From: Aeromicrobium sp.
GTDB taxonomy: Bacteria; Actinomycetota; Actinomycetes; Propionibacteriales; Nocardioidaceae
Assembly (NCBI RefSeq): GCF_025965075.1
Contig: NZ_JAOPXQ010000047.1
Location: forward strand, 1 to 45,014
Reading direction: 5' to 3'
Length of the DNA stretch: 45,014 nucleotides
Shown: positions 16,649 through 24,545 of the stretch, one piece after another
How positions within the stretch are numbered: position 1 is the first letter of the stretch
How the letters are laid out: each line of letters begins with the position of its first letter
Notes under the pieces: model-generated
Seen by the model: only the letters and a program-made list of their open reading frames with translations
The model's database searches: none
Told to the model about the DNA's origin: nothing
Program-made: the position numbers and the translations under genes

Positions 16649-17842
16649 GTGGCCCGTCGACGCACCATCGCGATCCTGGCCGCCGTGCTCGCCCTGCTGC
16701 TGGGCGTCGTGCCGGCGGCCGGGGCCGACGAGGGACCGCTCGACGGCGAGGCGCGCAGGATCCTGGCGACGGCGGCCCCCGGGCTCCCGCTCAAGGTCGT
16801 GACGACGTCACGGTCCGACGCCGGCCCGCGGATCACGACCGCCACGGCGTCCTCGGCCGGCGGTGCGCTGGCGTTGATCGAGGCGGCGCTGGCGCGGCCG
16901 TCGACGATCGGCGTCGACATGGCGCAGCGCGTGACGATCGCCGCCAGCCAGGACACCTACCGCTCGAAGCAGTACGCACTGACGCGCTTCCAGGCCGAGA
17001 AGGTCTGGCTGACGTCGTCCGGCCGGGGAGTCGTCGTCGCGGTCGTGGACACCGGGGTCCGGCGGGACCACCCCGACCTCGCCGGGCAGGTGCTGGCGGG
17101 CCGTGACTTCGTCGCCCCGGGCACCCCCGCGACCGACCAGAACGGTCACGGGACGCACGTCGCGGGCATCATCGCCGCCCGCGCCGGCAACGGTCGCGGC
17201 GTCGCCGGTCTCGCGAAGTCGTCCCGCATCCTGCCGGTCCGCGTGCTCGACGCCGCCGGGTCCGGCGACACCGCCGCCGTGGCCCGGGGGATCGTCTGGG
17301 CGGTCAAGCACGGGGCCGACGTCGTCAACCTGTCGCTGGGGACGACCCGCTCGGACACCGCGACGCGGGAGGCCGTCGCGTACGCCGTGTCCAGGAACGT
17401 CGTCGTCGTGGCCGCGGCGGGCAACGACGGCTGCGCCTTCCTGTTCGGCTCGCCCACGACATATCCCGCGAGCTATCCCGACGTCATCGGCGTCGCGGCG
17501 GTCGACCGCAACGGGGCCACCGCGTCGTACTCCAGCTGCGGCTCGTGGGTCGACGTCGCGGCACCCGGCAGCGACATCTTCTCGACGATGATCGCCCGGC
17601 CGGACTCCCGGCTGGGCTGCCCGGCCACGGCGATGTACTGCTCCCTGTCCGGGACCTCGATGGCGTCGCCGCAGGTCGCCGCGAGCGCGGCCCTGCTGAT
17701 CGCGCGGCTGGGCAAGGGCTGGCGGGCCTCGACGGTCGGCTCGATCATCCAGGGCTCGGCCGACGACGTCGGCGCCGCCGGCCGGGACCGGAGCACGGGG
17801 ACCGGGATCATCAACCCGCGGCGGATGCTCCGCGGCCGTTGA
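16649..17842 (+). CDS. Secreted subtilisin-like serine protease (S8)
   Basis: A 397-residue exported peptidase. The N-terminus MARRRTIAILAAVLALLLG is a signal peptide, with likely cleavage after AGA near residue 26. A propeptide-like stretch follows to about 115. The catalytic triad is Asp134 (AVVDTGV), His167 (NGHGTHVAG) and Ser337 (SGTSMASPQ), with the oxyanion Asn259 in AAAGND. Three late cysteine pairs suggest disulfides and an extracellular location. There is no C-terminal anchor, so it is not a mycosin. The GTG start at 16649 has no obvious ribosome site. The 119-bp gap before it holds nothing else I can identify. Confidence 0.93.
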   Translation: MARRRTIAILAAVLALLLGVVPAAGADEGPLDGEARRILATAAPGLPLKVVTTSRSDAGPRITTATASSAGGALALIEAALARPSTIGVDMAQRVTIAASQDTYRSKQYALTRFQAEKVWLTSSGRGVVVAVVDTGVRRDHPDLAGQVLAGRDFVAPGTPATDQNGHGTHVAGIIAARAGNGRGVAGLAKSSRILPVRVLDAAGSGDTAAVARGIVWAVKHGADVVNLSLGTTRSDTATREAVAYAVSRNVVVVAAAGNDGCAFLFGSPTTYPASYPDVIGVAAVDRNGATASYSSCGSWVDVAAPGSDIFSTMIARPDSRLGCPATAMYCSLSGTSMASPQVAASAALLIARLGKGWRASTVGSIIQGSADDVGAAGRDRSTGTGIINPRRMLRGR

Positions 17843-17887
17843 CCCGCTGCGGTGGTCCCACCGCCTGCCGGGTAGCAGGATGGGGAC

Positions 17888-19228
17888 ATGGGTGATCTCT
17901 CGTGTGACGTCGTCGTGGTGGGACTGGGACCGGGCGGGGAGGCGCTGGTCGCCCGCCTCGCCAAGGCGGGGCTCGACGTCGTCGCCGTCGAGGCCGAGCT
18001 GGTCGGCGGCGAATGTCCCTACTGGGGCTGCATCCCGTCCAAGATGATCATCCGCGCGGCCAACGCACTGGCCGAGGCGCGTCGGGTCGACGGGCTCGCC
18101 GGCACCGCGACGGTCGAGCCGGACTTCGCTGTCGTCGCCCGCCGCATCCGCGAGGAGGCGACCGACGACTGGGACGACCAGGTTGCCGCCGACCGCGTCA
18201 CCGCGGCCGGGGCCCGCCTGGTCCGCGGCCGGGGCCGCCTCGCCGGCGCCCGCACCGTCGTGGTCGGCGACGACACGATCACGGCGTCGAAGGGGGTCGT
18301 CCTCAACACCGGGACCACTCCCTCGGTGCCACCCATCCCCGGCCTGGCCGACACCCCCTACTGGACCAACCGCGACATCCTGAAGGCCGAGACCGCCCCC
18401 GCCACGATGATCGTCATCGGTGGCGGCGCGATCGGGCTCGAGCTGGCCCAGGCGTTCGCGCGCTTCGGCACCGAGGTCACGGTGCTCGAGGTCGCGCCGC
18501 GCATCCTCGCGGTCGAGGAGCCGGAGTCGTCCGAGCTGATCGGCACGGTCTTCGAGGCAGAGGGCATCGGCGTGCACGCCGGCATCCCGATCGACGCCGT
18601 GGCGCACGACGGCTCGGTCTTCCACGTGACGTCGGGCGACGTGACGTACGAGGCCGAGCGCCTGCTCGTCGCCGCCGGCCGCCGGTCGCGGCTCGACGAC
18701 GTCGGCCTCGACACCGTCGGGGTCGAGGTGGACCGGTTCCTGACGGTCGACGACGCGATGCAGGTCACCGACGGGCTGTGGGCGATCGGCGACATCACGG
18801 GCCGCGGCGCGTTCACCCACGTCTCGATGTACCAGTCCGAGCGGGCCGCGCGAGCGATCCTGGGCGAGGACCTCGAGCCGTACGACACGAGCTTCCCGCG
18901 GGTGACGTTCACCGATCCCGAGATCGGCGGGGTGGGACTCTCGGAGGCGCAGGCCCGCGACCGCGGCATCAACGTCCGGGTCGGTCTCGCGCCGATCCCG
19001 GAGTCGAGCCGCGGCTGGATCCACGCCGCCGGCAACGAGGGCCTGATCAAGATCGTGATCGACGACGACCGCGGTGTCATCGTCGGCGCGACCAGTGCGG
19101 GGCCGGCCGGCGGGGAGACCCTGGCGGCGCTGGCGTTCGCGGTCCGCGCCGAGATCCCGGTCGCGACGCTCCGCAACACGATCTACGCCTACCCGACGTT
19201 CTGGCGGGCGATCGAATCCGCGCTGTGA
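17888..19228 (+). CDS. FAD-dependent pyridine nucleotide-disulfide oxidoreductase
   Basis: A 446-residue class I flavoprotein disulfide reductase relative. It has the FAD Rossmann motif VGLGPGGEA, the redox pair Cys43-Cys48 in GGECPYWGCIPSK, the NAD(P) motif IVIGGGAIGLELAQ, the second FAD motif GLWAIGDITG, and the C-terminal dimerisation domain. The catalytic His-Glu dyad of lipoamide or mycothione reductases (HPTxxE) is replaced by YAYPTFWRAIE, with Tyr where His is expected, so it should not be called dihydrolipoyl dehydrogenase. I infer a quinone, small-disulfide or transhydrogenase-like reductase. The start ATG lies 6 nt after CAGGAT (leaderless). It ends 3 bp from the convergent topoisomerase gene. 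Confidence 0.9.
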   Translation: MGDLSCDVVVVGLGPGGEALVARLAKAGLDVVAVEAELVGGECPYWGCIPSKMIIRAANALAEARRVDGLAGTATVEPDFAVVARRIREEATDDWDDQVAADRVTAAGARLVRGRGRLAGARTVVVGDDTITASKGVVLNTGTTPSVPPIPGLADTPYWTNRDILKAETAPATMIVIGGGAIGLELAQAFARFGTEVTVLEVAPRILAVEEPESSELIGTVFEAEGIGVHAGIPIDAVAHDGSVFHVTSGDVTYEAERLLVAAGRRSRLDDVGLDTVGVEVDRFLTVDDAMQVTDGLWAIGDITGRGAFTHVSMYQSERAARAILGEDLEPYDTSFPRVTFTDPEIGGVGLSEAQARDRGINVRVGLAPIPESSRGWIHAAGNEGLIKIVIDDDRGVIVGATSAGPAGGETLAALAFAVRAEIPVATLRNTIYAYPTFWRAIESAL

Positions 19229-19231
19229 CCG

Positions 19232-20227
19232 TCAGGCCCGCTTCAGCATCTTCAGGACGTCCCGCTCGAGGGCCCGGCTGATCGTCGCGCCGGGGGCGAC
19301 CCGCCGGTGGTCCCGGCCCACAGTGACCCCGTCGTCGAACAGGTCCACGACCCGCGGGTCGACATAGGACGACCGGGCCACGGCGGGTGTGTTGCCGAGG
19401 TGGTCGGCGACCTCGCGCATGACGGCCGCGACGGACTTCTTGCGACGGACCGGGGTGGAGCCGTCGGCGCCCGCGAGGGCCAGTGCCGCGATCGACGTGC
19501 CACGCCAGGTGCGGAAGTCCTTGGCCGTGTAGTCCTCCCCGAGCAGGTCCTTGACGTACGCATTGACGTCCTCGGCGTCGAGGGTGCGCCACGCCCGCCC
19601 GGACTTGTAGGCCAGCAGCCGGTCCCCGCCGCCGCGGCGCCGGCGCAGCGACTCCAGCACGACCCGGACCCGCTCGTCGCGGACCGTGACCTCGACCTCC
19701 TGCCCGGACTTGGCCGGATAGGCGAACGTCATGCCGCGACCCGAGCCGTGGACGTGGGTCCTCTCCAGCGTCGTGAGCCCGTAGCTGCCGTTCTCCTCGA
19801 CATACCGCTCCGAGCCGATGCGGAACATGCCGAGGTCGAGCAGGCTGAACGCCGTCGCTGCGACCCGCTCGAGCGTCAGCGCGTCGCCGGACAGGTCACG
19901 TCGCGACTGGGGACGCTGCTTCAGCAGGGACGCGGCGAAGCCCTCCATCCGCTCGAACTTCTCGCGGTCGCGGCGCAGCCGCCAGTCGGGGTGGTAGAGG
20001 TACTGCCGCCGGCCTGCGTCGTCCGTGCCGACGGCCTGCAGGTGACCGTTGTCGACCGGGCAGATCCACACCGCCTTCCACGCCGGCGGGATCACGAGGA
20101 GCTTGCACCGCTCGACCTGCTCGGGCTCCAGCGGTCGACCGTCCTCGTCGACATAGCTGAAGCCGCGGCCGCGTGGGACACGGGACCAGCCCGGCGTGCT
20201 GGGGGAGGTTCTGCGGAGGCGCACCAT
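19232..20227 (-). CDS. Type IB DNA topoisomerase
   Basis: A 331-residue poxvirus-like topoisomerase IB that relaxes supercoils through a 3'-phosphotyrosyl link. The N-terminal domain reads GRGFSYVDEDGRPL and IPPAWKAVWICP; the catalytic domain includes RIGSERYVEENGSYGLTTL and KDFRTWRGTSIAA, and the nucleophile is Tyr288 in ARSSYVDPRV. Length agrees with the bacterial family. The track start ATG 20227 is kept; TAGCGT lies 9 nt upstream on the minus strand, so the leader would be very short. Confidence 0.93.
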   Translation of the reverse strand: MVRLRRTSPSTPGWSRVPRGRGFSYVDEDGRPLEPEQVERCKLLVIPPAWKAVWICPVDNGHLQAVGTDDAGRRQYLYHPDWRLRRDREKFERMEGFAASLLKQRPQSRRDLSGDALTLERVAATAFSLLDLGMFRIGSERYVEENGSYGLTTLERTHVHGSGRGMTFAYPAKSGQEVEVTVRDERVRVVLESLRRRRGGGDRLLAYKSGRAWRTLDAEDVNAYVKDLLGEDYTAKDFRTWRGTSIAALALAGADGSTPVRRKKSVAAVMREVADHLGNTPAVARSSYVDPRVVDLFDDGVTVGRDHRRVAPGATISRALERDVLKMLKRA

Positions 20228-20297
20228 GGTGAGATCACGCTAGGTGAGCGCGCGTGACCCCGCACGTCAGCGGCCACGACACCGATAGGGTGCGGTG

Positions 20298-20333
20298 GTG
20301 ACCGCACACGATGACGCCGCCGGACCATCGTGA
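20298..20333 (+). CDS. Leaderless micro-ORF coupled to the GAF-PP2C gene
   Basis: GTG ACC GCA ... TCG TGA encodes 11 residues (MTAHDDAAGPS). A -10-like TAGGGT (20286-20291) lies exactly 6 nt before the GTG, the spacing used by leaderless starts in this window. Its TGA overlaps the ATG of the GAF-PP2C gene as TGATG. It could be a coupling leader or, less likely, evidence of a frameshift in the main gene's N-terminus. Nothing is recognised in the peptide. Confidence 0.55.
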   Translation: MTAHDDAAGPS

Positions 20334-21502
20334 TGACGATCGCCGACCAGCCGGTCGAGCCGCACGAAGCGGCCGCGATCGAGTCGATGCTGGCCGAGAC
20401 GAGGGCGCTGCTCGGCGCCGACACCGCGACGATCCTGCTCCTGGACGCCAGCCTGACCGCGCTCGACCCGTACCTGTCGGTCGGGCTCGACCGGACGCCG
20501 CGCCTGGCGACCCGTGTCCCGCTCGGTGAGGGCTTCGCCGGACGGGTCGCCCTGCTGCGCGAACCTGTCGTGCTCGAGCACGTCACCCCGGACAACGTCC
20601 TCAACCCCGTCCTGCGGTCGCACGGCGTGGAGTCCCTGCTGGGCGTGCCCCTCGTCGTCGACGACGAGCTGATCGGGGTGCTTCACGTGGGGTCCCGGGC
20701 CGAACGGCGCTACGGCGCCGAGGACGTCACGATGCTGACCAGCGCCGCCCGCCAGCTCGCCTCGGCGATCCGCGCCCAGACCCGCGACCTCGAGCACCAG
20801 GCCGCGATGGTGCTGCAGCGGAGCCTGCTGCCCAGCACCCCGGTCACGGTCCCCGGCCTGGACATCGCGGCGAGGTATCTCCCGGCGGAGGGTGACCTCG
20901 GCGGCGACTGGTACGACGTGTTCACCCTCCCCGACGGCCGGCTCGGCGTCGTGATGGGCGATGTCGTGGGGCACGGGCTGCACGCCGCGGTCATCATGGG
21001 CCGGATCCGCAGCGCCCTGCGGGCGTACGCGCTCGACCACGACGACCCGGCCGAGGTGCTGACCCGGCTGGACCGCAAGATCAGCCACTTCGAGACGGCG
21101 GCGCTGGCCACCGTCATCTACGGCGTCGCCGAGGCGCCCTTCCGGACGTTCCGGTTCAGCTCGGCCGGGCACTGGCCTCCCGTCGTGGTGGGCCAGGACG
21201 CCGACGACGTCGGACAGGTCACGTCGGAGGTCATGCTGGGGGTCAGGCCCGACACCCGACGGACCACGACGGTCGTCGAGCTCGTGCCGGGATCGCTCAT
21301 GTGCCTCTACACCGACGGGCTGGTGGAGCGCCGCAGCAGCGAGCCGGGGACCGATCCCCTCGAGCGCGGGCTGGAGCGCCTCCGTGGCGCGCTGAGCGCG
21401 GATGTCGCCGCCGAGGACAACGTGCGCTCGGTCATCGCGGCCCTCGTGGCCCAGGACGTCATCGAGGACGATGTCGCGCTGCTGGTGATCAAGACGACCT
21501 GA
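20333..21502 (+). CDS. GAF domain-containing PP2C (SpoIIE-type) phosphatase
   Basis: A 389-residue cytosolic phosphatase of the RsbU/SpoIIE class. A GAF sensor occupies about residues 15-155 (GEGFAGRVALLREPVVL, LLGVPLVVDDELIGVLHVGS). The metal-dependent PP2C domain follows: LGGDWYDVF, VMGDVVGHGLHAA, FSSAGHWPPVV, CLYTDGLVE and DDVALLVI provide the metal-binding aspartates. Such enzymes usually dephosphorylate anti-anti-sigma factors, which would free an alternative sigma factor; no RsbV/RsbW gene lies nearby. ATG 20333 (or GTG 20330 directly before it) overlaps the stop of an upstream micro-ORF. No Shine-Dalgarno is visible. Confidence 0.9.
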   Translation: MTIADQPVEPHEAAAIESMLAETRALLGADTATILLLDASLTALDPYLSVGLDRTPRLATRVPLGEGFAGRVALLREPVVLEHVTPDNVLNPVLRSHGVESLLGVPLVVDDELIGVLHVGSRAERRYGAEDVTMLTSAARQLASAIRAQTRDLEHQAAMVLQRSLLPSTPVTVPGLDIAARYLPAEGDLGGDWYDVFTLPDGRLGVVMGDVVGHGLHAAVIMGRIRSALRAYALDHDDPAEVLTRLDRKISHFETAALATVIYGVAEAPFRTFRFSSAGHWPPVVVGQDADDVGQVTSEVMLGVRPDTRRTTTVVELVPGSLMCLYTDGLVERRSSEPGTDPLERGLERLRGALSADVAAEDNVRSVIAALVAQDVIEDDVALLVIKTT

Positions 21503-21517
21503 TCGACGCTGGCGCTG

Positions 21518-22102
21518 TCACTTCCGGGCGGACGAATCCTCCTCGGAGGCCTTCTTGGCAGCGGCCTTGATGTCCGCAGCGGCCGCGTCGTCGATCGCAT
21601 GGTCGACGACGGCTTCCGCGTGGGTCAGGGCCTGCCGGATCTTGACCTCGCCGGGATCGGAGACGAGGGCGACGATTCCGGAGTGACCCGGTGCGACGGA
21701 GTCCTTCAGCTCATCGGCCAGCTCGCTTCGGTGGTGCCGCTCCCGCACCTTGCCCGTCGCTGCGCCGGCGGCGCCCACGGCGGCTGCACTGCCCAGGATC
21801 GAGGGCGGGAAGATGACACCGAGGGCGATGCCACCGACGACGCCCCACTTGAGCCCCGAGCGGGTGCTGTGGTCCGTGGCCTTCTGGATCTCCAGCTTTC
21901 CGTCGTCACTGCGTTTCACCACGACGACGCCCTCGATGGCGACCGTGGCTCCGTCCTCGGCGGCCTTCAGCTCCTCGTAGGCAACCCACGCGGACTGGGT
22001 GTCCGGGAAGTCGGCCACCATGAGCGAGTACGCCCCGTCGGTGACGCCGGCGACCACGGGGTCGTCGGACCTCGTCGGGCCCGTGTTCTCTGACTCTGAC
22101 AT
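21518..22102 (-). CDS. DUF1269 membrane-associated protein
   Basis: A 194-residue protein of the DUF1269 family (PF06897). An N-terminal ferredoxin-like part (SLMVADFPDTQSAWVAYEEL) is followed by a central glycine/alanine-rich hydrophobic hairpin (GLKWGVVGGIALGVIFPPS, GSAAAVGAAGAATGKV) and a charged, alanine-rich C-terminus. Function is unknown; relatives are often stress-associated. It is one of the few genes here with a strong ribosome site (AAGGAG, 7 nt before ATG 22102). A near-palindrome GGTTCTTGAACC lies upstream at about 22140-22151. It is convergent with the GAF-PP2C gene. Confidence 0.82.
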   Translation of the reverse strand: MSESENTGPTRSDDPVVAGVTDGAYSLMVADFPDTQSAWVAYEELKAAEDGATVAIEGVVVVKRSDDGKLEIQKATDHSTRSGLKWGVVGGIALGVIFPPSILGSAAAVGAAGAATGKVRERHHRSELADELKDSVAPGHSGIVALVSDPGEVKIRQALTHAEAVVDHAIDDAAAADIKAAAKKASEEDSSARK

Positions 22103-22201
22103 CGTTCACTCCTTGTCTTGGCCTGTCACGCCTGTATGGGTTCAAGAACCTAGGGCGGAGTCCGCACGCCGACCTCCTTCACAGCGGGTGAGATCCGGGA
22201 G

Positions 22202-22699
22202 TCACGAGCGCTGACCGCTCCCGCTGCGTCGCGGAAGCCAGTCGTAGACGACCATCGTGCGCAGCAGCAGGTCCTGGACCGAGCGGCGTCGAGGGTTCAC
22301 GGCACACCACAGCAGTCCCATCGGGAAGACGGCGCACAGCGCGGCGCGAGCCAACGCCCGGGCAGGACCCAACGGACCCCTCGCCAGGGTGACCACGCGG
22401 ACCCCCATGACGTGGTCACCGAAGGTGCGGCCCCCGATCGACCACGCGGCAGCGAGGTACAGCACGAGGACGGTGAGGTAGACGGCGACGTCCAGGACGA
22501 GGGCCAGGTCGGGGAACTCGAAGCGGCGCGGGTCGACGACGAAGAGGAACGCGGCGTAGCCGGCGTACGACCCGATCAGCACCGCGCCGACCGCGAGACC
22601 GTCGATGCTGCTCGCCGCAAGCCGCGTGACGACCCCGGCAGCTGTCCCCTGGTGCGAGCGAGCCTCGAGCGGGATGATCGACAGGTCTGGTTCGTTCAC
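22202..22699 (-). CDS. RDD family membrane protein
   Basis: A 165-residue integral membrane protein with the RDD signature: VTRLAASSIDGLAVG near the start (R, then D in the first helix), a central hydrophobic stretch, and WSIGGRTFGDHVMGVRVV. About four hydrophobic segments are visible. RDD proteins are implicated in ion transport or envelope functions, but none is shown here. The ATG overlaps the stop of the upstream 234-residue gene by four bases (22696-22699), so the two form a coupled pair. Confidence 0.88.
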   Translation of the reverse strand: MNEPDLSIIPLEARSHQGTAAGVVTRLAASSIDGLAVGAVLIGSYAGYAAFLFVVDPRRFEFPDLALVLDVAVYLTVLVLYLAAAWSIGGRTFGDHVMGVRVVTLARGPLGPARALARAALCAVFPMGLLWCAVNPRRRSVQDLLLRTMVVYDWLPRRSGSGQRS

Positions 22700-23400
22700 G
22701 GTGCGTCGGCCCCCGGCCCGTCCGGGGCCCTCGGGCGCCGGCGGCGGAGGAAGTGCCGCTCCAGCGTCCGGCTGATGGCGTCGTCAGCGGAGATGCCGGT
22801 CATGCGGGCGCCCCGCACGGTCTCCGACGCCATCGAACCGGTGGAGTCCCTGATGATGGCCGGCAGGTCGATCGCGGCGATCACCTCCTCCACCACGGCC
22901 ACGAGGTCGACCCGGTCGATCACCGCACCGATGTCCAACCGGTCCGCGATCGCGTCGACGTCGACGTCCTCGACGACCGCGTCGAGGTCGACATGGCGAG
23001 TCACGATCCCGGTCAGGTCGAGCCGGGAGACCACCGTCTCGACGATGACCGGCGCCCACTGGTCAAGCCATCGCTCGACGTCGTGTGCCGCCCGTGCCCG
23101 GTGTCGGGCGCCGCGCCGAGCAACCTCGTCGAGGACAGCGGCCGGTTGCCAGCGAGCAGGAACGAGCGGCGGGTGCCACAGGGCCCACGAGCGGAGGACC
23201 GGCAGCCCGGAGGTGGCCCGCACCACCCTCATGCCGGCGCCGACGGTGGTGCTGACGATCCCCACCGCCACGTCGACCACGAGCTCGGCGTCGGAGCGCG
23301 CCCCAAGCACCTCCAACTCCCGTGGGACCTCGGCGAGGTGTGTCACCGTCTCAGGCTGCCCCGGTGCGACCAGGCTCGCTTCACCCACGTCGGATGACAT
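22696..23400 (-). CDS. Conserved hypothetical protein with 9-residue V-D repeats
   Basis: A 234-residue protein of no function I can assign. Residues about 127-185 are a run of 9-residue units of pattern [VLI]D[LVI]xA[VI]xxx (VDLDAVVED, VDVDAIADR, LDIGAVIDR, VDLVAVVEE), which suggests an elongated repeat structure. An arginine-rich C-terminus (ERHFLRRRRPR) follows the segment ARMTGISADDAI. It is coupled by ATGA to the RDD gene, and I recall such pairs in other actinobacteria, so it may act with that membrane protein. The track ATG at 23400 is only 15 nt from the tRNA-Arg 3' end; a GTG four codons downstream is an alternative start. Confidence 0.75.
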   Translation of the reverse strand: MSSDVGEASLVAPGQPETVTHLAEVPRELEVLGARSDAELVVDVAVGIVSTTVGAGMRVVRATSGLPVLRSWALWHPPLVPARWQPAAVLDEVARRGARHRARAAHDVERWLDQWAPVIVETVVSRLDLTGIVTRHVDLDAVVEDVDVDAIADRLDIGAVIDRVDLVAVVEEVIAAIDLPAIIRDSTGSMASETVRGARMTGISADDAISRTLERHFLRRRRPRAPDGPGADAP

Positions 23401-23415
23401 GGGGCGCTGCGGGGG

Positions 23416-23489
23416 TGCCCTCGACAGGAATCGAACCTGTGGCCTACCGCTTAGGAGGCGGTCGCTCTATCCGACTGAGCTACGAGGGC
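23416..23489 (-). tRNA. tRNA-Arg (anticodon CCT)
   Basis: A 74-nt cloverleaf on the minus strand: acceptor GCCCTCG/CGAGGGC, D-stem GCTC/GAGC, anticodon stem ACCGC/GCGGT with loop CTCCTAA (anticodon CCT, reading AGG), T-arm ACAGG-TTCGATT-CCTGT, discriminator A. CCA is not encoded. A -10-like GATAAC/TAACCT lies upstream on the minus strand near 23498-23505. It is 15 nt upstream of the 234-residue gene. Confidence 0.96.
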
Positions 23490-23537
23490 GCGTGCACAGG
23501 TTATCGACTCTCAGGTTGACGACATACGATCGCCCTT

Positions 23538-23585
23538 GTGTCAGCACTCATCCGCCGCTCCCCGCGACCGGGAATCGAGCGTTGA
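23538..23585 (+). CDS. Leaderless micro-ORF coupled to the LpqC-like gene
   Basis: GTG TCA GCA ... CGT TGA encodes 15 residues (MSALIRRSPRPGIER). A -10-like TACGAT (23525-23530) lies 7 nt before the GTG. Its TGA (23583-23585) overlaps the TTG start of the lipoprotein gene (23582-23584) as TTGA. The arginine/proline-rich peptide is not recognised. Confidence 0.55.
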   Translation: MSALIRRSPRPGIER

Positions 23586-24520
23586 GGCGGCTCCTGGCCG
23601 GCGCCGTGGTCGTGGCGATGGTGATCGCGGGACTCGGGGCGTGCGCGTCCTCCGAGCCCGAGCGGACAGCACCCGACCGGTGCTCCACGGGGCGTCCCCT
23701 GGACGTCGGGACGACGACGCGGACGGTCGTCGTCGGCGGGGTCACCCGCACGTACGTCCAGCACGTCCCGCCCGGTTACGACCCGACGGCGCGCACACCC
23801 CTGGTGATGCTGTTCCACGGGCTGGGCGGCGACCCTCGGGCCGTCGTCCGCACGACCGGCATGGCGCAGGCCGCCGACGAGCGCACCGCGATCCTCGTCG
23901 CGCCGCTGGGCAGCGGCAAGGTCTCGCACTGGGACTTCCGCTCCCCGATGACCGAGCCGACCTCCGACCTCGCCTTCGTCCGGACCCTGGTCAAGGAGCT
24001 CAGGCGCGACGGCTGCATCGACTCGTCACGCACGTACGCCGCGGGCTTCTCCAACGGCTCGGCGCTGACCCTGGCGTTGGCGTGCGACGGGTCGACGGAC
24101 TTCGCGGCATACGCCGCCGTGTCCGGGCCCTACTTCACGCCGGACTGCGCCAGTGCGCCGCCGGCGTCGATCGTGTACTTCCACGGGATGAAGGACCGGA
24201 CCGTGCCGTACGAGGGCGCCACGACCGTGGTCGGCCAACTCCCCGCCGTCAACGACACGATGTCGATGTGGGCGTCGCACGACGGCTGCCCGGCGTCCGG
24301 CGCGACGACCACCGCCTCGGACGACCTCCGGCACTACTCGTGGACGTCGTGCCGCGACGCGACGGCAGTCGACATCTACGCGATCGTGGACGGCGTGCAC
24401 GGCTGGCCCGGCGGCGGTCCGATGTCGCCCGGACGGACGTCGCGGACCGAGGACAGCCCGGTCGACGCGACCCGGCTGATCTGGGAGTTCTTCGATCGGC
24501 ATCCCGCTGGTGGACAATAG
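23582..24520 (+). CDS. LpqC-like esterase/PHB depolymerase-family lipoprotein
   Basis: A 312-residue secreted alpha/beta hydrolase. The N-terminus MRRLLAGAVVVAMVIAGLGAC is a lipoprotein signal with the lipobox LGAC (lipidated Cys21). The hydrolase domain shows the oxyanion region LVMLFHGLGGDPRA, the nucleophile elbow GFSNGSAL, IVYFHGMKDRTVPYEG for the Asp and VDGVHGWPGGG for the His. It resembles LpqC, feruloyl esterases and polyhydroxybutyrate depolymerases; the substrate is unknown. The only in-frame start that keeps a full signal peptide is TTG 23582, as no ATG or GTG precedes it; that TTG overlaps the stop of a leaderless micro-ORF, which explains how such a weak start could be used. Confidence 0.88.
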   Translation: MRRLLAGAVVVAMVIAGLGACASSEPERTAPDRCSTGRPLDVGTTTRTVVVGGVTRTYVQHVPPGYDPTARTPLVMLFHGLGGDPRAVVRTTGMAQAADERTAILVAPLGSGKVSHWDFRSPMTEPTSDLAFVRTLVKELRRDGCIDSSRTYAAGFSNGSALTLALACDGSTDFAAYAAVSGPYFTPDCASAPPASIVYFHGMKDRTVPYEGATTVVGQLPAVNDTMSMWASHDGCPASGATTTASDDLRHYSWTSCRDATAVDIYAIVDGVHGWPGGGPMSPGRTSRTEDSPVDATRLIWEFFDRHPAGGQ

Positions 24521-24524
24521 CGGC

Positions 24525-24545
24525 ATGACGGAAGCCCGACCATGA
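24525..24545 (+). CDS. Leaderless micro-ORF coupled to the HAD gene
   Basis: ATG ACG GAA GCC CGA CCA TGA encodes six residues (MTEARP). A -10-like GACAAT (24513-24518) lies 6 nt before the ATG. The TGA overlaps the ATG of the HAD gene as ATGA (24542-24545). The peptide is probably only a vehicle for delivering ribosomes. Confidence 0.5.
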   Translation: MTEARP

